From the NCBI GenBank assembly GCA_002435875.1, contig DIVN01000111.1, forward strand, positions 5,461-24,767: a stretch of 19,307 nucleotides of DNA. Reading direction: 5' to 3'. The DNA is from Anaerolineales bacterium UBA6131. GTDB taxonomy: Bacteria > Chloroflexota > Anaerolineae > UBA2200. Both the position numbers and the translations under genes were made by a program. Shown in pieces: positions 1 to 7,382 of this stretch (position 1 is the stretch's first letter; each line of letters begins with the position of its first letter). The notes below the pieces were generated by a model. It had not been told where the DNA came from, did not search any database, and saw only the letters and a program-made list of their open reading frames with translations.

Positions 1-1515
1 GCGGTCATGGATGGCAAGCAGGTCGCTGTGCTCGTGCCAACTACGGTCCTTGCTCAACAGCACCTGCTCACCTTTCAGCAGCGTCTGGCTGCCTTCCCTG
101 TTGAGATCGCCATGCTTTCCCGCTTCTGCTCACATCGGGAGCAGAAGCTTGTCGCACAAAGACTGCAGGAAGGCACCCTTGACATTGTGATCGGCACCCA
201 CAGACTGTTGCAGAAGGACATTGTGCCCAAGGACCTCGGACTGTTGGTGGTAGATGAGGAGCAGCGCTTTGGCGTCCGCCACAAAGAGTGGCTCAAACAG
301 ATGCGTCAACAGGTCGACGTACTGACCTTGACCGCCACTCCAATTCCCCGCACGCTCTACATGGCGCTCAGCGGCGTGCGGGACATGAGCACGATCGATA
401 CGCCGCCCGAAGAGCGACTGCCTATCCGAACCCAGGCGGCACGCTTTGACGAGGCACACCTCAGGCGTGTCATTCTGCGGGAAATGGACCGCAACGGCCA
501 AGTGTACTTTGTGCACAACCGCGTGCAAGGCATCCGCCAGATTGCGCAGAATCTTCAGAAGATCGTGCCAGAGGCCAGCATCGCCATCGGACACGGCCAG
601 ATGCCCGAAGAGAAGCTCTCGCAGGTCATGCTCGACTTTGCCGCCGGGCAGTATCACGTGCTGGTGTGCACGTCCATCATTGAGAGCGGCCTCGATATTC
701 CCAACGTCAACACCATCATCATCAATCGGGCTGATCTGTTCGGTCTGGCGCAACTCTATCAGTTGCGAGGGCGTGTCGGTCGGAGTACCGCTCAAGCGCA
801 TGCGTACCTCCTGTACGATCAACGCGAGCTATCTGACATCGCAAGACGCCGCCTGGAGGCCGTGCTTGAGGCGAGCGAGCTGGGAGCTGGCTTCAGAATT
901 GCCATGCGCGACCTGGAGATTCGCGGAGCTGGGGAGGTCCTCGGTTCACAACAACACGGGCACATCTCGGCCATCGGGTTTGAGCTCTATACGCGCCTCC
1001 TGGCACATGCGGTCGAAGAACTCAAGGCGACTGGTGCATCCGGGCCAGCACCACAGTCAGAGCTGGCACTCCCTCCCCTGATTGAGTTGCCGATAGAGGC
1101 CATGTTGCCTGAGGACTATATCGCCGACGATGGCCTGAGGCTCAAGGTCTACCAACGCCTTGCATCCCTGACCGATGAGGAGCAACTCGATGATGCGTCC
1201 AAGGAATTGGAGGATCGCTTCGGCATCCTGCCAGAGCAGGCCCAGAATCTGATGTATGTTCTGCGCATCCGGCTCCTGGCCAGCAAGGCGGGTGTCCTGG
1301 CCATCGCTCGAGAGGACCGCACGCTTGTTCTCCGGCTCAGCCCGGCTGCTCAAGCCAGAGCCAAGGGCATTGTCGCGCACTTTGGTCGCCAGGCATGGGT
1401 GGGACGCGGGCAGATGTGGTTTTCCATCCAGGACGAGCAGGCCGATTGGCGCACGCTGTTGCTGACGCTGCTGTTGCGCCTGGATGATGCCTCCGGCAAA
1501 CACACGCCGCAGTAG
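1..1515 (+). CDS. mfd: Transcription-repair coupling factor Mfd, C-terminal part (5' truncated by window)
   Basis: Mfd displaces RNA polymerase stalled at DNA lesions, using ATP-driven dsDNA translocation, and recruits UvrA. The frame is open from base 1, so this is the last ~504 residues of a protein usually of about 1100-1200. Visible in order are translocase motif Ia (VLVPTTVLAQQH), motif II DEEQRFGV (near base 255), motif III TLTATPIPRTLY, the RecG/Mfd-type motif after it (GVRDMSTIDTPPEERLPI), motifs V and VI (ESGLDIPNVNT ... QLRGRVGR) and, after about base 1080, the C-terminal TRCF domain (LPPLIELPIEAMLPEDYI...) that regulates UvrA binding. Not seen are the UvrB-like modules, the RNA polymerase-interacting domain and Walker A, which would lie upstream of the window. 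The gene ends at TAG and no strong terminator follows. The identification is secure. Confidence 0.97.
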   Translation, partial: AVMDGKQVAVLVPTTVLAQQHLLTFQQRLAAFPVEIAMLSRFCSHREQKLVAQRLQEGTLDIVIGTHRLLQKDIVPKDLGLLVVDEEQRFGVRHKEWLKQMRQQVDVLTLTATPIPRTLYMALSGVRDMSTIDTPPEERLPIRTQAARFDEAHLRRVILREMDRNGQVYFVHNRVQGIRQIAQNLQKIVPEASIAIGHGQMPEEKLSQVMLDFAAGQYHVLVCTSIIESGLDIPNVNTIIINRADLFGLAQLYQLRGRVGRSTAQAHAYLLYDQRELSDIARRRLEAVLEASELGAGFRIAMRDLEIRGAGEVLGSQQHGHISAIGFELYTRLLAHAVEELKATGASGPAPQSELALPPLIELPIEAMLPEDYIADDGLRLKVYQRLASLTDEEQLDDASKELEDRFGILPEQAQNLMYVLRIRLLASKAGVLAIAREDRTLVLRLSPAAQARAKGIVAHFGRQAWVGRGQMWFSIQDEQADWRTLLLTLLLRLDDASGKHTPQ

Positions 1516-1770
1516 CATCGCCAAGCTCACCCCCGCACTGATCCGATCGTCGGCTTGAACCCGTCCCGATAGCCTCGACCCCAACGCAAGACCTCCGTTG
1601 CCATCTACTGCCGGGAGCATGCGTGCCCGTCGCCGCAGTGGTGCTGACCATCGCAGCACATACTCCACTTTCGCGAAGGGGTCCCTTGCCTGGTTCACAC
1701 AGCCTGAACCATCCAAGCGATGGAAACATGCCTCCAACTAGACCTCTTTTCCGATAGGGACGGCTTCCAG
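1516..1770. other. Intergenic region between mfd and plsX promoter
   Basis: Together with the plsX promoter and leader this makes a gap of about 308 bases between mfd and plsX. Minus-strand open frames cross it, but they continue antisense into mfd and have no protein-like character. No tRNA or obvious intrinsic terminator is visible. The only clear structure is a perfect 7-bp inverted repeat at 1691-1711, listed separately. Confidence 0.5.
1691..1711. repeat. Perfect 7-7-7 inverted repeat upstream of plsX
   Basis: TGGTTCA, then 7 bases, then TGAACCA. The arms are exact reverse complements. The repeat lies about 36 bp upstream of the proposed -35 element of plsX. No T-run follows, so it is unlikely to be an mfd terminator. 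It could be a dimeric regulator's operator or a small RNA hairpin. I do not recognise the operator. Confidence 0.45.
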
Positions 1771-1776
1771 TATAAT
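1748..1776 (+). promoter_or_regulatory. Promoter of the plsX operon
   Basis: A perfect -10 TATAAT lies at 1771-1776 and a weak -35 (TTTCCG, 17-bp spacer) at 1748-1753. The predicted transcription start is near 1783, giving a leader of about 40 nt that ends in the ribosome binding site GGGAGGG (1814-1820) just before the ATG at 1824. Confidence 0.6.
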
Positions 1777-1823
1777 GGGCGGTCAATACTCACAATATCC
1801 AGAGCCTATCACCGGGAGGGCAT

Positions 1824-2843
1824 ATGAGAATTGTCGTCGACGCGATGGGCAGCGACCAGCATCCACAGCCCGATGTGCAAGGCGCGCTGCAGGCCGCGCG
1901 TGCCTACGGAACGGAGATCGTTCTTGTCGGTGACCAGTCAGCCATCGAAACCGAGCTTGCCAGACACGACCGCAGTGGGCTAAACATCTCGATAGTACAC
2001 GCCAGCCAGAAGATCGAGATGAAGGAGCACCCCGCGGCCGCGGTCAAGTCTAAGAAGGATTCGTCGATGGTGGTCGGCATGGGCCTGTTGAAACGGCGTG
2101 AAGCCGACGGATTTGTCTCGGCCGGCAACTCCGGAGGCGTACTCGCCGCTGCCCTGCTTTACCTTGCTCGTATTAAAGGTGTGAAGCGGCCTGCACTGTC
2201 CAGCATGTTTCCCACCCGCCAGGGGCCCTGCTTTATGCTCGATCTGGGTGCGAACACGGACTGCAAGCCGGAGTACTTGCTGCAATTCGCTATCATGGGC
2301 AGCGTGTATGCCGAGCGTCTTCTGGGCATTAATCGGCCCAGGGTGGCTCTGGTATCGAATGGCGAAGAAGAGGGCAAAGGCAGTCTGCTTGTCCAGGAAG
2401 CGTATCCCCTTCTCAAGGCGAGTGGGCTGAATTTTGTCGGCAACGCGGAAGGCAAGGATATTCCGGCGGGCATCGCCGATGTCATCGTGACCGATGGCTT
2501 CACTGGCAATGTGATGCTCAAGCTCTCCGAAGGTGTGGCGAGCTTTCTACTGGGTATGATCAAGGATGAGGTCAAGAAGCGGCCTGTGGCCAGCATTGGC
2601 GCGCTCTTGGCCAAGCCGGCGTTCGAGGCGGTACGCAAGCGCCTCGACTACCGCGAGTATGGCGGTGGACCCTTGCTGGGCGTTGACGGGATCGTCGTGG
2701 TGGCGCATGGCAGATCGGACGCCCTGGCCATACAGAATGCTGTACGTCTTGCCCACCAGGCAGCCGAACGCGGCACACTAGAAGCAATGCGAGCAGGCAT
2801 AGAGCAGGGGCTCGGCCTGTTGCCAACAACAGTAGAGGATTAA
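1824..2843 (+). CDS. plsX: Phosphate acyltransferase PlsX
   Basis: PlsX makes acyl-phosphate from acyl-ACP, the substrate for PlsY in phospholipid synthesis. It is a soluble or peripheral membrane enzyme. The 339 residues match the usual family length (about 330-345). The N-terminus has the family signature MRIVVDAMGSDQHP. Further landmarks are GMGLLKRREADGFVSAGNSGG (about residues 90-110), LDLGANTDCKPEYL, NGEEEGKGS, the VTDGFTGNVMLK stretch and EYGGGPLLGVDGIVVVAHG near the C-terminus. The ATG is preceded by a strong GGGAGGG ribosome binding site and its own TATAAT promoter. The next gene starts 3 bases after the stop, so the two are co-transcribed. In many bacteria plsX lies with fabD or fabH. 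Here it is instead followed by envelope-protein genes. Confidence 0.97.
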   Translation: MRIVVDAMGSDQHPQPDVQGALQAARAYGTEIVLVGDQSAIETELARHDRSGLNISIVHASQKIEMKEHPAAAVKSKKDSSMVVGMGLLKRREADGFVSAGNSGGVLAAALLYLARIKGVKRPALSSMFPTRQGPCFMLDLGANTDCKPEYLLQFAIMGSVYAERLLGINRPRVALVSNGEEEGKGSLLVQEAYPLLKASGLNFVGNAEGKDIPAGIADVIVTDGFTGNVMLKLSEGVASFLLGMIKDEVKKRPVASIGALLAKPAFEAVRKRLDYREYGGGPLLGVDGIVVVAHGRSDALAIQNAVRLAHQAAERGTLEAMRAGIEQGLGLLPTTVED

Positions 2844-2846
2844 AAC

Positions 2847-3536
2847 ATGAAAGTGACAGTGAATGAGCGTATCGTACAGCGAAAGGGCAAGATTGCCCAG
2901 CAGGTGGTTCTTGTTGGGTTGGCGATGTTGGCCGGAGCCACATTCCTGTCCTTCAGCCAGAACCGTCTCTTGTTGGCCTACGCCATCGTGGTCCCAGGAA
3001 TCGTGCTGTCCAGCTGGGCCATGCGCGCTGCAGACAAGTGGCTGAGGACACCCAGGGCAGACCAGTTGTTGGCCAAGTCCTTGAAAGGCCTCACTCAGGG
3101 CTACAGGCAATACAGCTATCTGCAGCCGGTAGACCATGTGATCCTATCACCTTCACAGGTGTTTGCAGTGCGCGTGAAACGCCAGGACGGACAGATCTCA
3201 TGCCTCAGCGACAAATGGCATCGCCCGTTCAGTTTCCGGCGATTGATGGGCTTTATGGGCGAAGAGCCACTGGGCAATCCCACCGCGCAGGCGCTGGCCG
3301 ATGCCAGGAAACTAGATAGCTACTTGGCAAAGCACCTGCCCGATGCGCACGTGCCCGTCCAGCCAGTCGTTGTGTTCCTGAACACCAAGGCTGAGCTGGA
3401 GATTTCGGCATGTGGTGTTCCTGTCGTGCGACTGGAAAACCTCAAAAGCTTCCTTCGCGGCAATGAAGGTACTCCCCCTCTGCCCGAGCAAGCACGCGAG
3501 TCTCTGTTTGCGTTATTTGATGAGCAGGTTAGCTGA
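2847..3536 (+). CDS. NERD-like domain membrane protein of unknown function
   Basis: A 229-residue protein. Two hydrophobic segments (about residues 17-36 and 40-58) form a probable N-terminal TM hairpin after a short basic stretch. The soluble region carries a pattern like the nuclease-related NERD family: PVDHVILSPSQVFAVRVKRQDGQI (about 95-117), then GEEPLGNPTAQALADARKLDSYL (about 138-160). In classical NERD proteins, conserved Asp/Glu, Gln and Lys residues resemble a restriction-like fold. Here VKRQ keeps a lysine, but the acidic residue is not obvious. The ATG has an AGAGGA ribosome binding site and lies 3 bases after the plsX stop. The 3' end overlaps the next gene by 17 bases. The operon context suggests an envelope-associated role. 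NERD assignment is moderate and function is unknown. Confidence 0.72.
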   Translation: MKVTVNERIVQRKGKIAQQVVLVGLAMLAGATFLSFSQNRLLLAYAIVVPGIVLSSWAMRAADKWLRTPRADQLLAKSLKGLTQGYRQYSYLQPVDHVILSPSQVFAVRVKRQDGQISCLSDKWHRPFSFRRLMGFMGEEPLGNPTAQALADARKLDSYLAKHLPDAHVPVQPVVVFLNTKAELEISACGVPVVRLENLKSFLRGNEGTPPLPEQARESLFALFDEQVS

Positions 3537-5937
3537 ATCTACAAACCCCTTTACTGCCAGACGGGACGGCATTCTCGTCGTCATACTTCTGATCGCCTTC
3601 TTCCTGCGCATTTGGCTGCTGGGTGCAAAGAACGTCTGGTGGGATGAGGGTTTGGCGATCTGGGCCATCCGCAAGAGCTGGCTTGCGACAACGCTCTGGA
3701 CGGCCGCCGATGTGCACCCGCCTCTGTACTTCTGGCTGCTCAAAGCATGGGTGAGTCTGGCTGGTGAGAGCGAGTTCGCCGCCCGTTTCCCGTCGCTCAT
3801 TTGTGGTATGTTGACCGTCGCCGCCGTGTATCCTCTTGGCAAGCTGCTCCTTCGTCCTGGAACAGCGTTGCTGGCCACCGCCCTGCTGGCATGCTCCCGC
3901 TTCCATATATGGTGGTCCCAGGAAATGCGGATGTACATCCTGGCCACATTGTGTGCCATGCTGTCAACGTACGCCCTGTGGAGATGGCTTCAGGCAGAGG
4001 ACATAGTCGATGCTCGTCCCGCAATGCCTGGGCTACATCGTCTTCGCCAAGCCTTCTCCTACGTGTTGGCCTCGCTTGCCGGATTGCACACTATCTATCT
4101 CTTTGTGGTAGTGCTGGCGGCGCAGAGTCTCTTTGTGCTGATCAGGCTCGTACAGCGCGGCCTAGGCAGCCACCGCGATTTCATCCTGCGCTGGGCAGTC
4201 AGCCAACTGGCCATCATTGCCCTGTTCTTACCTTGGCTAGCAGTGGCCCTGCCTCGGATGCGCTCGTGGTCGGTGGCGAAGCCGATCGGGCTGGTCACAT
4301 TTGTTCAGCTCTATTTCACGCTCTTGATTACCGGAATCTCCACCAATGTGGCCCGCTACACCCCGTTGGTCATCTCCCTTGGCCTGTTACCGGCTGCAGG
4401 GCTCGCGCTGGCATTGCAGGCGCGAGGAGAGACCAGCAAGAACAGCACATCACTAGCATCGATGCAGGGTCCGTTTTTTCTCACCCTGTTCGTCTGTGTG
4501 CCGCCCGCCATCGTGTTTCTGCTTACCAAACCTCGCAGTCTGTTCTATTCACCCAGTGTCGAGGCACGCTACCTCGTGCTATGTGCACCCGCCTTCTGCC
4601 TTCTGCTCGCCTGGGCCATACAGCAGCTGCACTGTCGCGCCAAATGGGGAGGGTTGCTCAGTGTGGTCGCCGTAGCAGCGGTGTTCGCCTGGACTCTGCC
4701 CGGGCACTATAGCGGACGCTATCTGCGCGATGAACTGCAGACCATGGTGCGCACCATCGCCGCCTACGCAGAGCCCTCAGACGTGGTGCTCTTGGTGTCC
4801 GGTGACCGCTATCCAATCTTCGAGTACTACTATGGACGGCTTCCGCGGGGCGCCACGGCTCCTCCTATGCTCGGTTTTCCGCAGGACACGCCGCGCGTGG
4901 CTCGTGACCTAGTTGAACCGCAACTCGAGGTTCTGGCCGCCAATCACCCGCGCATCTGGCTGGCAGCGGTTGACACGAATCTACAGGACCCGGAAGGCAT
5001 CGTGCAAGACTGGCTTGCCCAACACTATGAGCCGATACTCAGTTCCCGTTACGATCACAATTCTCTTCACCTCTTCGCGAGTCGCGATGAGCACATCACG
5101 TACAACCCCGCCAGCCTGGCCCCCCTTGAGCGCCTGGCCGTGGAGCTGGGACCAGACTCGCAGATTGTGGGATACGACGTGCCGACACACGAATATCGGT
5201 CCGGTGATGTCGTACACCTTGTGATCTACTACGTCACAGCGGAGACCCGTGACCTCGAAGTACACTTGCTTACCGCAGACGGCCGTGTGCTGAACAGGCA
5301 GCAACTCACCCTCTCACCATCAACTACCCCCCAGCGTACACAGCTCGATTGGCCGGTGTTTGCGCATACGCCATCGAGCCCCTACCACTTTGAGCTGCGG
5401 GATGCTGCGGGACAGACCCTGGCGACCTTTGGGGCCGTGAAAATTGTGGCTGGGAAACCCCCATCAGGAGCTAACCAACCTCCCAACGCCCGGCAAGCGC
5501 TTTTCGCGGACAACATAGAGCTTCTTGGGTACGCGCTGAGTAGCCGCCATCGTTCCTCTCCATTTTCCGCTGCCCCCGGTGGTGCCCTTACGCTTGACCT
5601 GTACTGGCGGGCCTCAGACAAGATTAGCCGAGACTATACTGTGTTTGCACATCTGGTGGGCGAGAGCTACAACCCCGCCACATCCGGGCCGGTATGGGCA
5701 GGTCACGATAGCCAGCCCATGCTTGGAGGATATCCGACCACTCAGTGGTTGGTGGGTCAGAGCGTAGTTGACCGCCATGTATTGCAGCTTAGCTCACTCG
5801 CTCCACCGGGCGAGTACGTGCTGGAAATCGGTTTGTACTCCCTCGACAGCATGGAGCGACTTGCAGTGCTCAGCCAAGAGGCTGACGACGACCTGCGCCG
5901 AGTTGTTCTTGCGGCAATTGTTGTGCTTGGTGACTGA
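3520..5937 (+). CDS. GT39/ArnT-like integral membrane glycosyltransferase with large C-terminal extracytoplasmic region
   Basis: A GT-C fold glycosyltransferase of 805 residues, which in this family transfers sugar from a polyprenyl-phosphate donor outside the cytoplasmic membrane. After a first TM (about residues 16-35) comes NVWWDEGLA, containing the acidic pair expected in the first outer loop (D42/E43). DVHPPLYFWLLKAW (about 64-77), also typical of PMT/ArnT enzymes, follows. About ten more hydrophobic segments run to about residue 400. The rest (about 400-805) is hydrophilic and beta-rich. It includes the segment LDLYWRASDKISRDYTVFAHLVGE and PTTQWLVGQSVVDRHVL, a pattern I associate with C-terminal domains of Chloroflexota membrane glycosyltransferases. 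The ATG at 3520 was chosen because the TM region follows at once. An in-frame start at 3412 would run deep inside the upstream gene. No strong ribosome binding site is seen, so coupling to the upstream gene is likely. Acceptor unknown. Confidence 0.85.
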   Translation: MSRLAESTNPFTARRDGILVVILLIAFFLRIWLLGAKNVWWDEGLAIWAIRKSWLATTLWTAADVHPPLYFWLLKAWVSLAGESEFAARFPSLICGMLTVAAVYPLGKLLLRPGTALLATALLACSRFHIWWSQEMRMYILATLCAMLSTYALWRWLQAEDIVDARPAMPGLHRLRQAFSYVLASLAGLHTIYLFVVVLAAQSLFVLIRLVQRGLGSHRDFILRWAVSQLAIIALFLPWLAVALPRMRSWSVAKPIGLVTFVQLYFTLLITGISTNVARYTPLVISLGLLPAAGLALALQARGETSKNSTSLASMQGPFFLTLFVCVPPAIVFLLTKPRSLFYSPSVEARYLVLCAPAFCLLLAWAIQQLHCRAKWGGLLSVVAVAAVFAWTLPGHYSGRYLRDELQTMVRTIAAYAEPSDVVLLVSGDRYPIFEYYYGRLPRGATAPPMLGFPQDTPRVARDLVEPQLEVLAANHPRIWLAAVDTNLQDPEGIVQDWLAQHYEPILSSRYDHNSLHLFASRDEHITYNPASLAPLERLAVELGPDSQIVGYDVPTHEYRSGDVVHLVIYYVTAETRDLEVHLLTADGRVLNRQQLTLSPSTTPQRTQLDWPVFAHTPSSPYHFELRDAAGQTLATFGAVKIVAGKPPSGANQPPNARQALFADNIELLGYALSSRHRSSPFSAAPGGALTLDLYWRASDKISRDYTVFAHLVGESYNPATSGPVWAGHDSQPMLGGYPTTQWLVGQSVVDRHVLQLSSLAPPGEYVLEIGLYSLDSMERLAVLSQEADDDLRRVVLAAIVVLGD

Positions 5938-5965
5938 GATTCCGCAAGCGGGCCGTCGAGTCTCC

Positions 5966-5994
5966 TTGTCTGCGCGGTGAACTCAGGCTAGAAT
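5966..5994 (+). promoter_or_regulatory. Promoter of the glycoside-hydrolase-like gene
   Basis: -35 TTGTCT (5966-5971), exact 17-bp spacer, -10 TAGAAT (5989-5994). The start of transcription would be near 6001. That gives about a 50-nt leader to the ATG at 6052, or a leaderless GTG at 6001. Confidence 0.6.
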
Positions 5995-6051
5995 GAGGCC
6001 GTGGTTGGCCTTGCGCCGCATGCTGGGTTTCCTCCAGAAAGGACGCCTGTT

Positions 6052-7347
6052 ATGGATCTCAACAAGTACGTGCGCCCGTTGAGCGGGAACAGAAGAGGGA
6101 TCCACTGGTCTCCATCGGTCTTTCATCCGACCGGTTCTACCTTGACTTGGTGGATTGACGAGCTGCATGCCATGCACATTTCGTGGGTCAAGCTGCTTGA
6201 CGACGGCAGCGGATCCTCCAGGCACGTGTGCGTCAAGCTTCTGGAAGCTGGGCTACTCCCCATTGTGCGACTCTATCGACTTCAGCCCAACCCAGGGGTC
6301 CTTGGAGAGAGGGAACTGCGCACGATCTCCGATCTTGTGCAGCTTGGTGTGCGGTACTTTGAGAGCAACAACGAGCCCAATCTGCCCGACGAGTGGAGTC
6401 CAGGCGAGTGGCAGAGCGGAGGACGGCCCGAGCTAGTCGCCCAGAACTGGCTGCAAGACGCTGAGGCAATCCTGGCTCGTGGGGGCTATCCTGCCTTCCC
6501 CGCACTGGCTCAGGCGTCGCACCACCCAGACCACGGCAGCATACCCTGGTACTGCAAGTCGTTCCGCTGGTTGGCCGACAACGCATACGAGCGTGCGCAA
6601 TCTGTCTTTGACGGTGGTGCATGGATTGCGGTCCACGATGCGGTTCTGAATCACTGCTACAGGGACGAAGAGGACTCGTGGCATTTTGAGTATCCATATG
6701 ATCCCATCTGCCAGGCCGATCAGCCGGGTAAGACCATCATGGACGACGACAACTCCCTGCTTGGACACCGTGTCCCTGTGCAGCTGCTCGAAGAGCTCTT
6801 CTCTGTTCAGGTCCCAGTGATATCTACGGAGGGGGGTATGCCTGTCCCACGAGGCGGTTGGCAACAATGGGATACTCGTTATCCCGGATACGACCTGAAT
6901 GGACACGCGGAGCGAAGCGTCGCCATGTTCGAGTGGCTGCAGGCTAACGGGGAGCAGTACTACTTTGCCATGTGCCCGTGGCTAATCGCTAGCGAAAGAA
7001 TGGGACATGTTGACCCTGTCTGGAGGGACAGCGCCTGGTACCGACTCGACCAGGAACTGCCCGTAGTGAACGCGGTCAAAGCAATGGATCCAGAGCCGAC
7101 ATCCGTGCCACCCGGGACATTGCTCGACGATTCGATCCGCAGCGCCTCATGGAACAAGCGTGGGATTGCTTTCAATCCGGAAGCCATCTTTGCCCGGTTC
7201 GCTCGCGAGCAACGGCTTGGCTCACCTGTGACGAACGAATTCGATCTGACGTGGGACACCAAGGCCTACCGCATCCAGGGCTTCACAGGCGGTATCGTGT
7301 ATGCTGAGGTGGGCGATTGGGGCAATGTACAGTGCTTGCCCTGGTAG
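6052..7347 (+). CDS. Clan-A-like glycoside hydrolase (TIM-barrel) family protein, specificity unknown
   Basis: A 431-residue protein that looks like a retaining (beta/alpha)8 glycoside hydrolase. FESNNEPNLPDEW (Glu about residue 108) resembles the strand-4 acid/base Asn-Glu-Pro motif. VPVISTEGGMPV (Glu about 260) resembles the strand-7 nucleophile. Spacing of about 150 residues between them fits clan GH-A. The opening (GIHWSPSVFHPTG) and repeated Trp/aromatic residues fit a sugar-binding barrel. I cannot assign a GH family or substrate. No signal peptide or TM is visible, so the protein appears cytoplasmic. The start ATG at 6052 has a good AGAAAGGA ribosome binding site 8 bases upstream. An alternative in-frame GTG at 6001 sits exactly at the expected transcription start and would add 17 residues. 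The gene has its own promoter and converges on the next, minus-strand gene. Confidence 0.75.
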   Translation: MDLNKYVRPLSGNRRGIHWSPSVFHPTGSTLTWWIDELHAMHISWVKLLDDGSGSSRHVCVKLLEAGLLPIVRLYRLQPNPGVLGERELRTISDLVQLGVRYFESNNEPNLPDEWSPGEWQSGGRPELVAQNWLQDAEAILARGGYPAFPALAQASHHPDHGSIPWYCKSFRWLADNAYERAQSVFDGGAWIAVHDAVLNHCYRDEEDSWHFEYPYDPICQADQPGKTIMDDDNSLLGHRVPVQLLEELFSVQVPVISTEGGMPVPRGGWQQWDTRYPGYDLNGHAERSVAMFEWLQANGEQYYFAMCPWLIASERMGHVDPVWRDSAWYRLDQELPVVNAVKAMDPEPTSVPPGTLLDDSIRSASWNKRGIAFNPEAIFARFAREQRLGSPVTNEFDLTWDTKAYRIQGFTGGIVYAEVGDWGNVQCLPW

Positions 7348-7382
7348 CCATGCCCGCATAATACAGCCACGTCGCCGGCTGC

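Noticed and set aside
130..822. Long open frame of 230 codons on the minus strand within mfd
   Set aside because: It is antisense to a conserved Mfd segment whose motifs are certain and has no recognisable protein features. It is a shadow of GC-rich codon use.
1057..1786. Minus-strand open frames across the mfd end and the intergenic region
   Set aside because: They overlap mfd antisense, have no ribosome binding site, and their translations are rich in Arg/Gln/Gly without domain character.
3801..4712. 303-codon plus-strand frame inside the GT39 gene
   Set aside because: It overlaps TM-coding sequence in another frame and its translation has no hydrophobic periodicity. It is a shadow frame.
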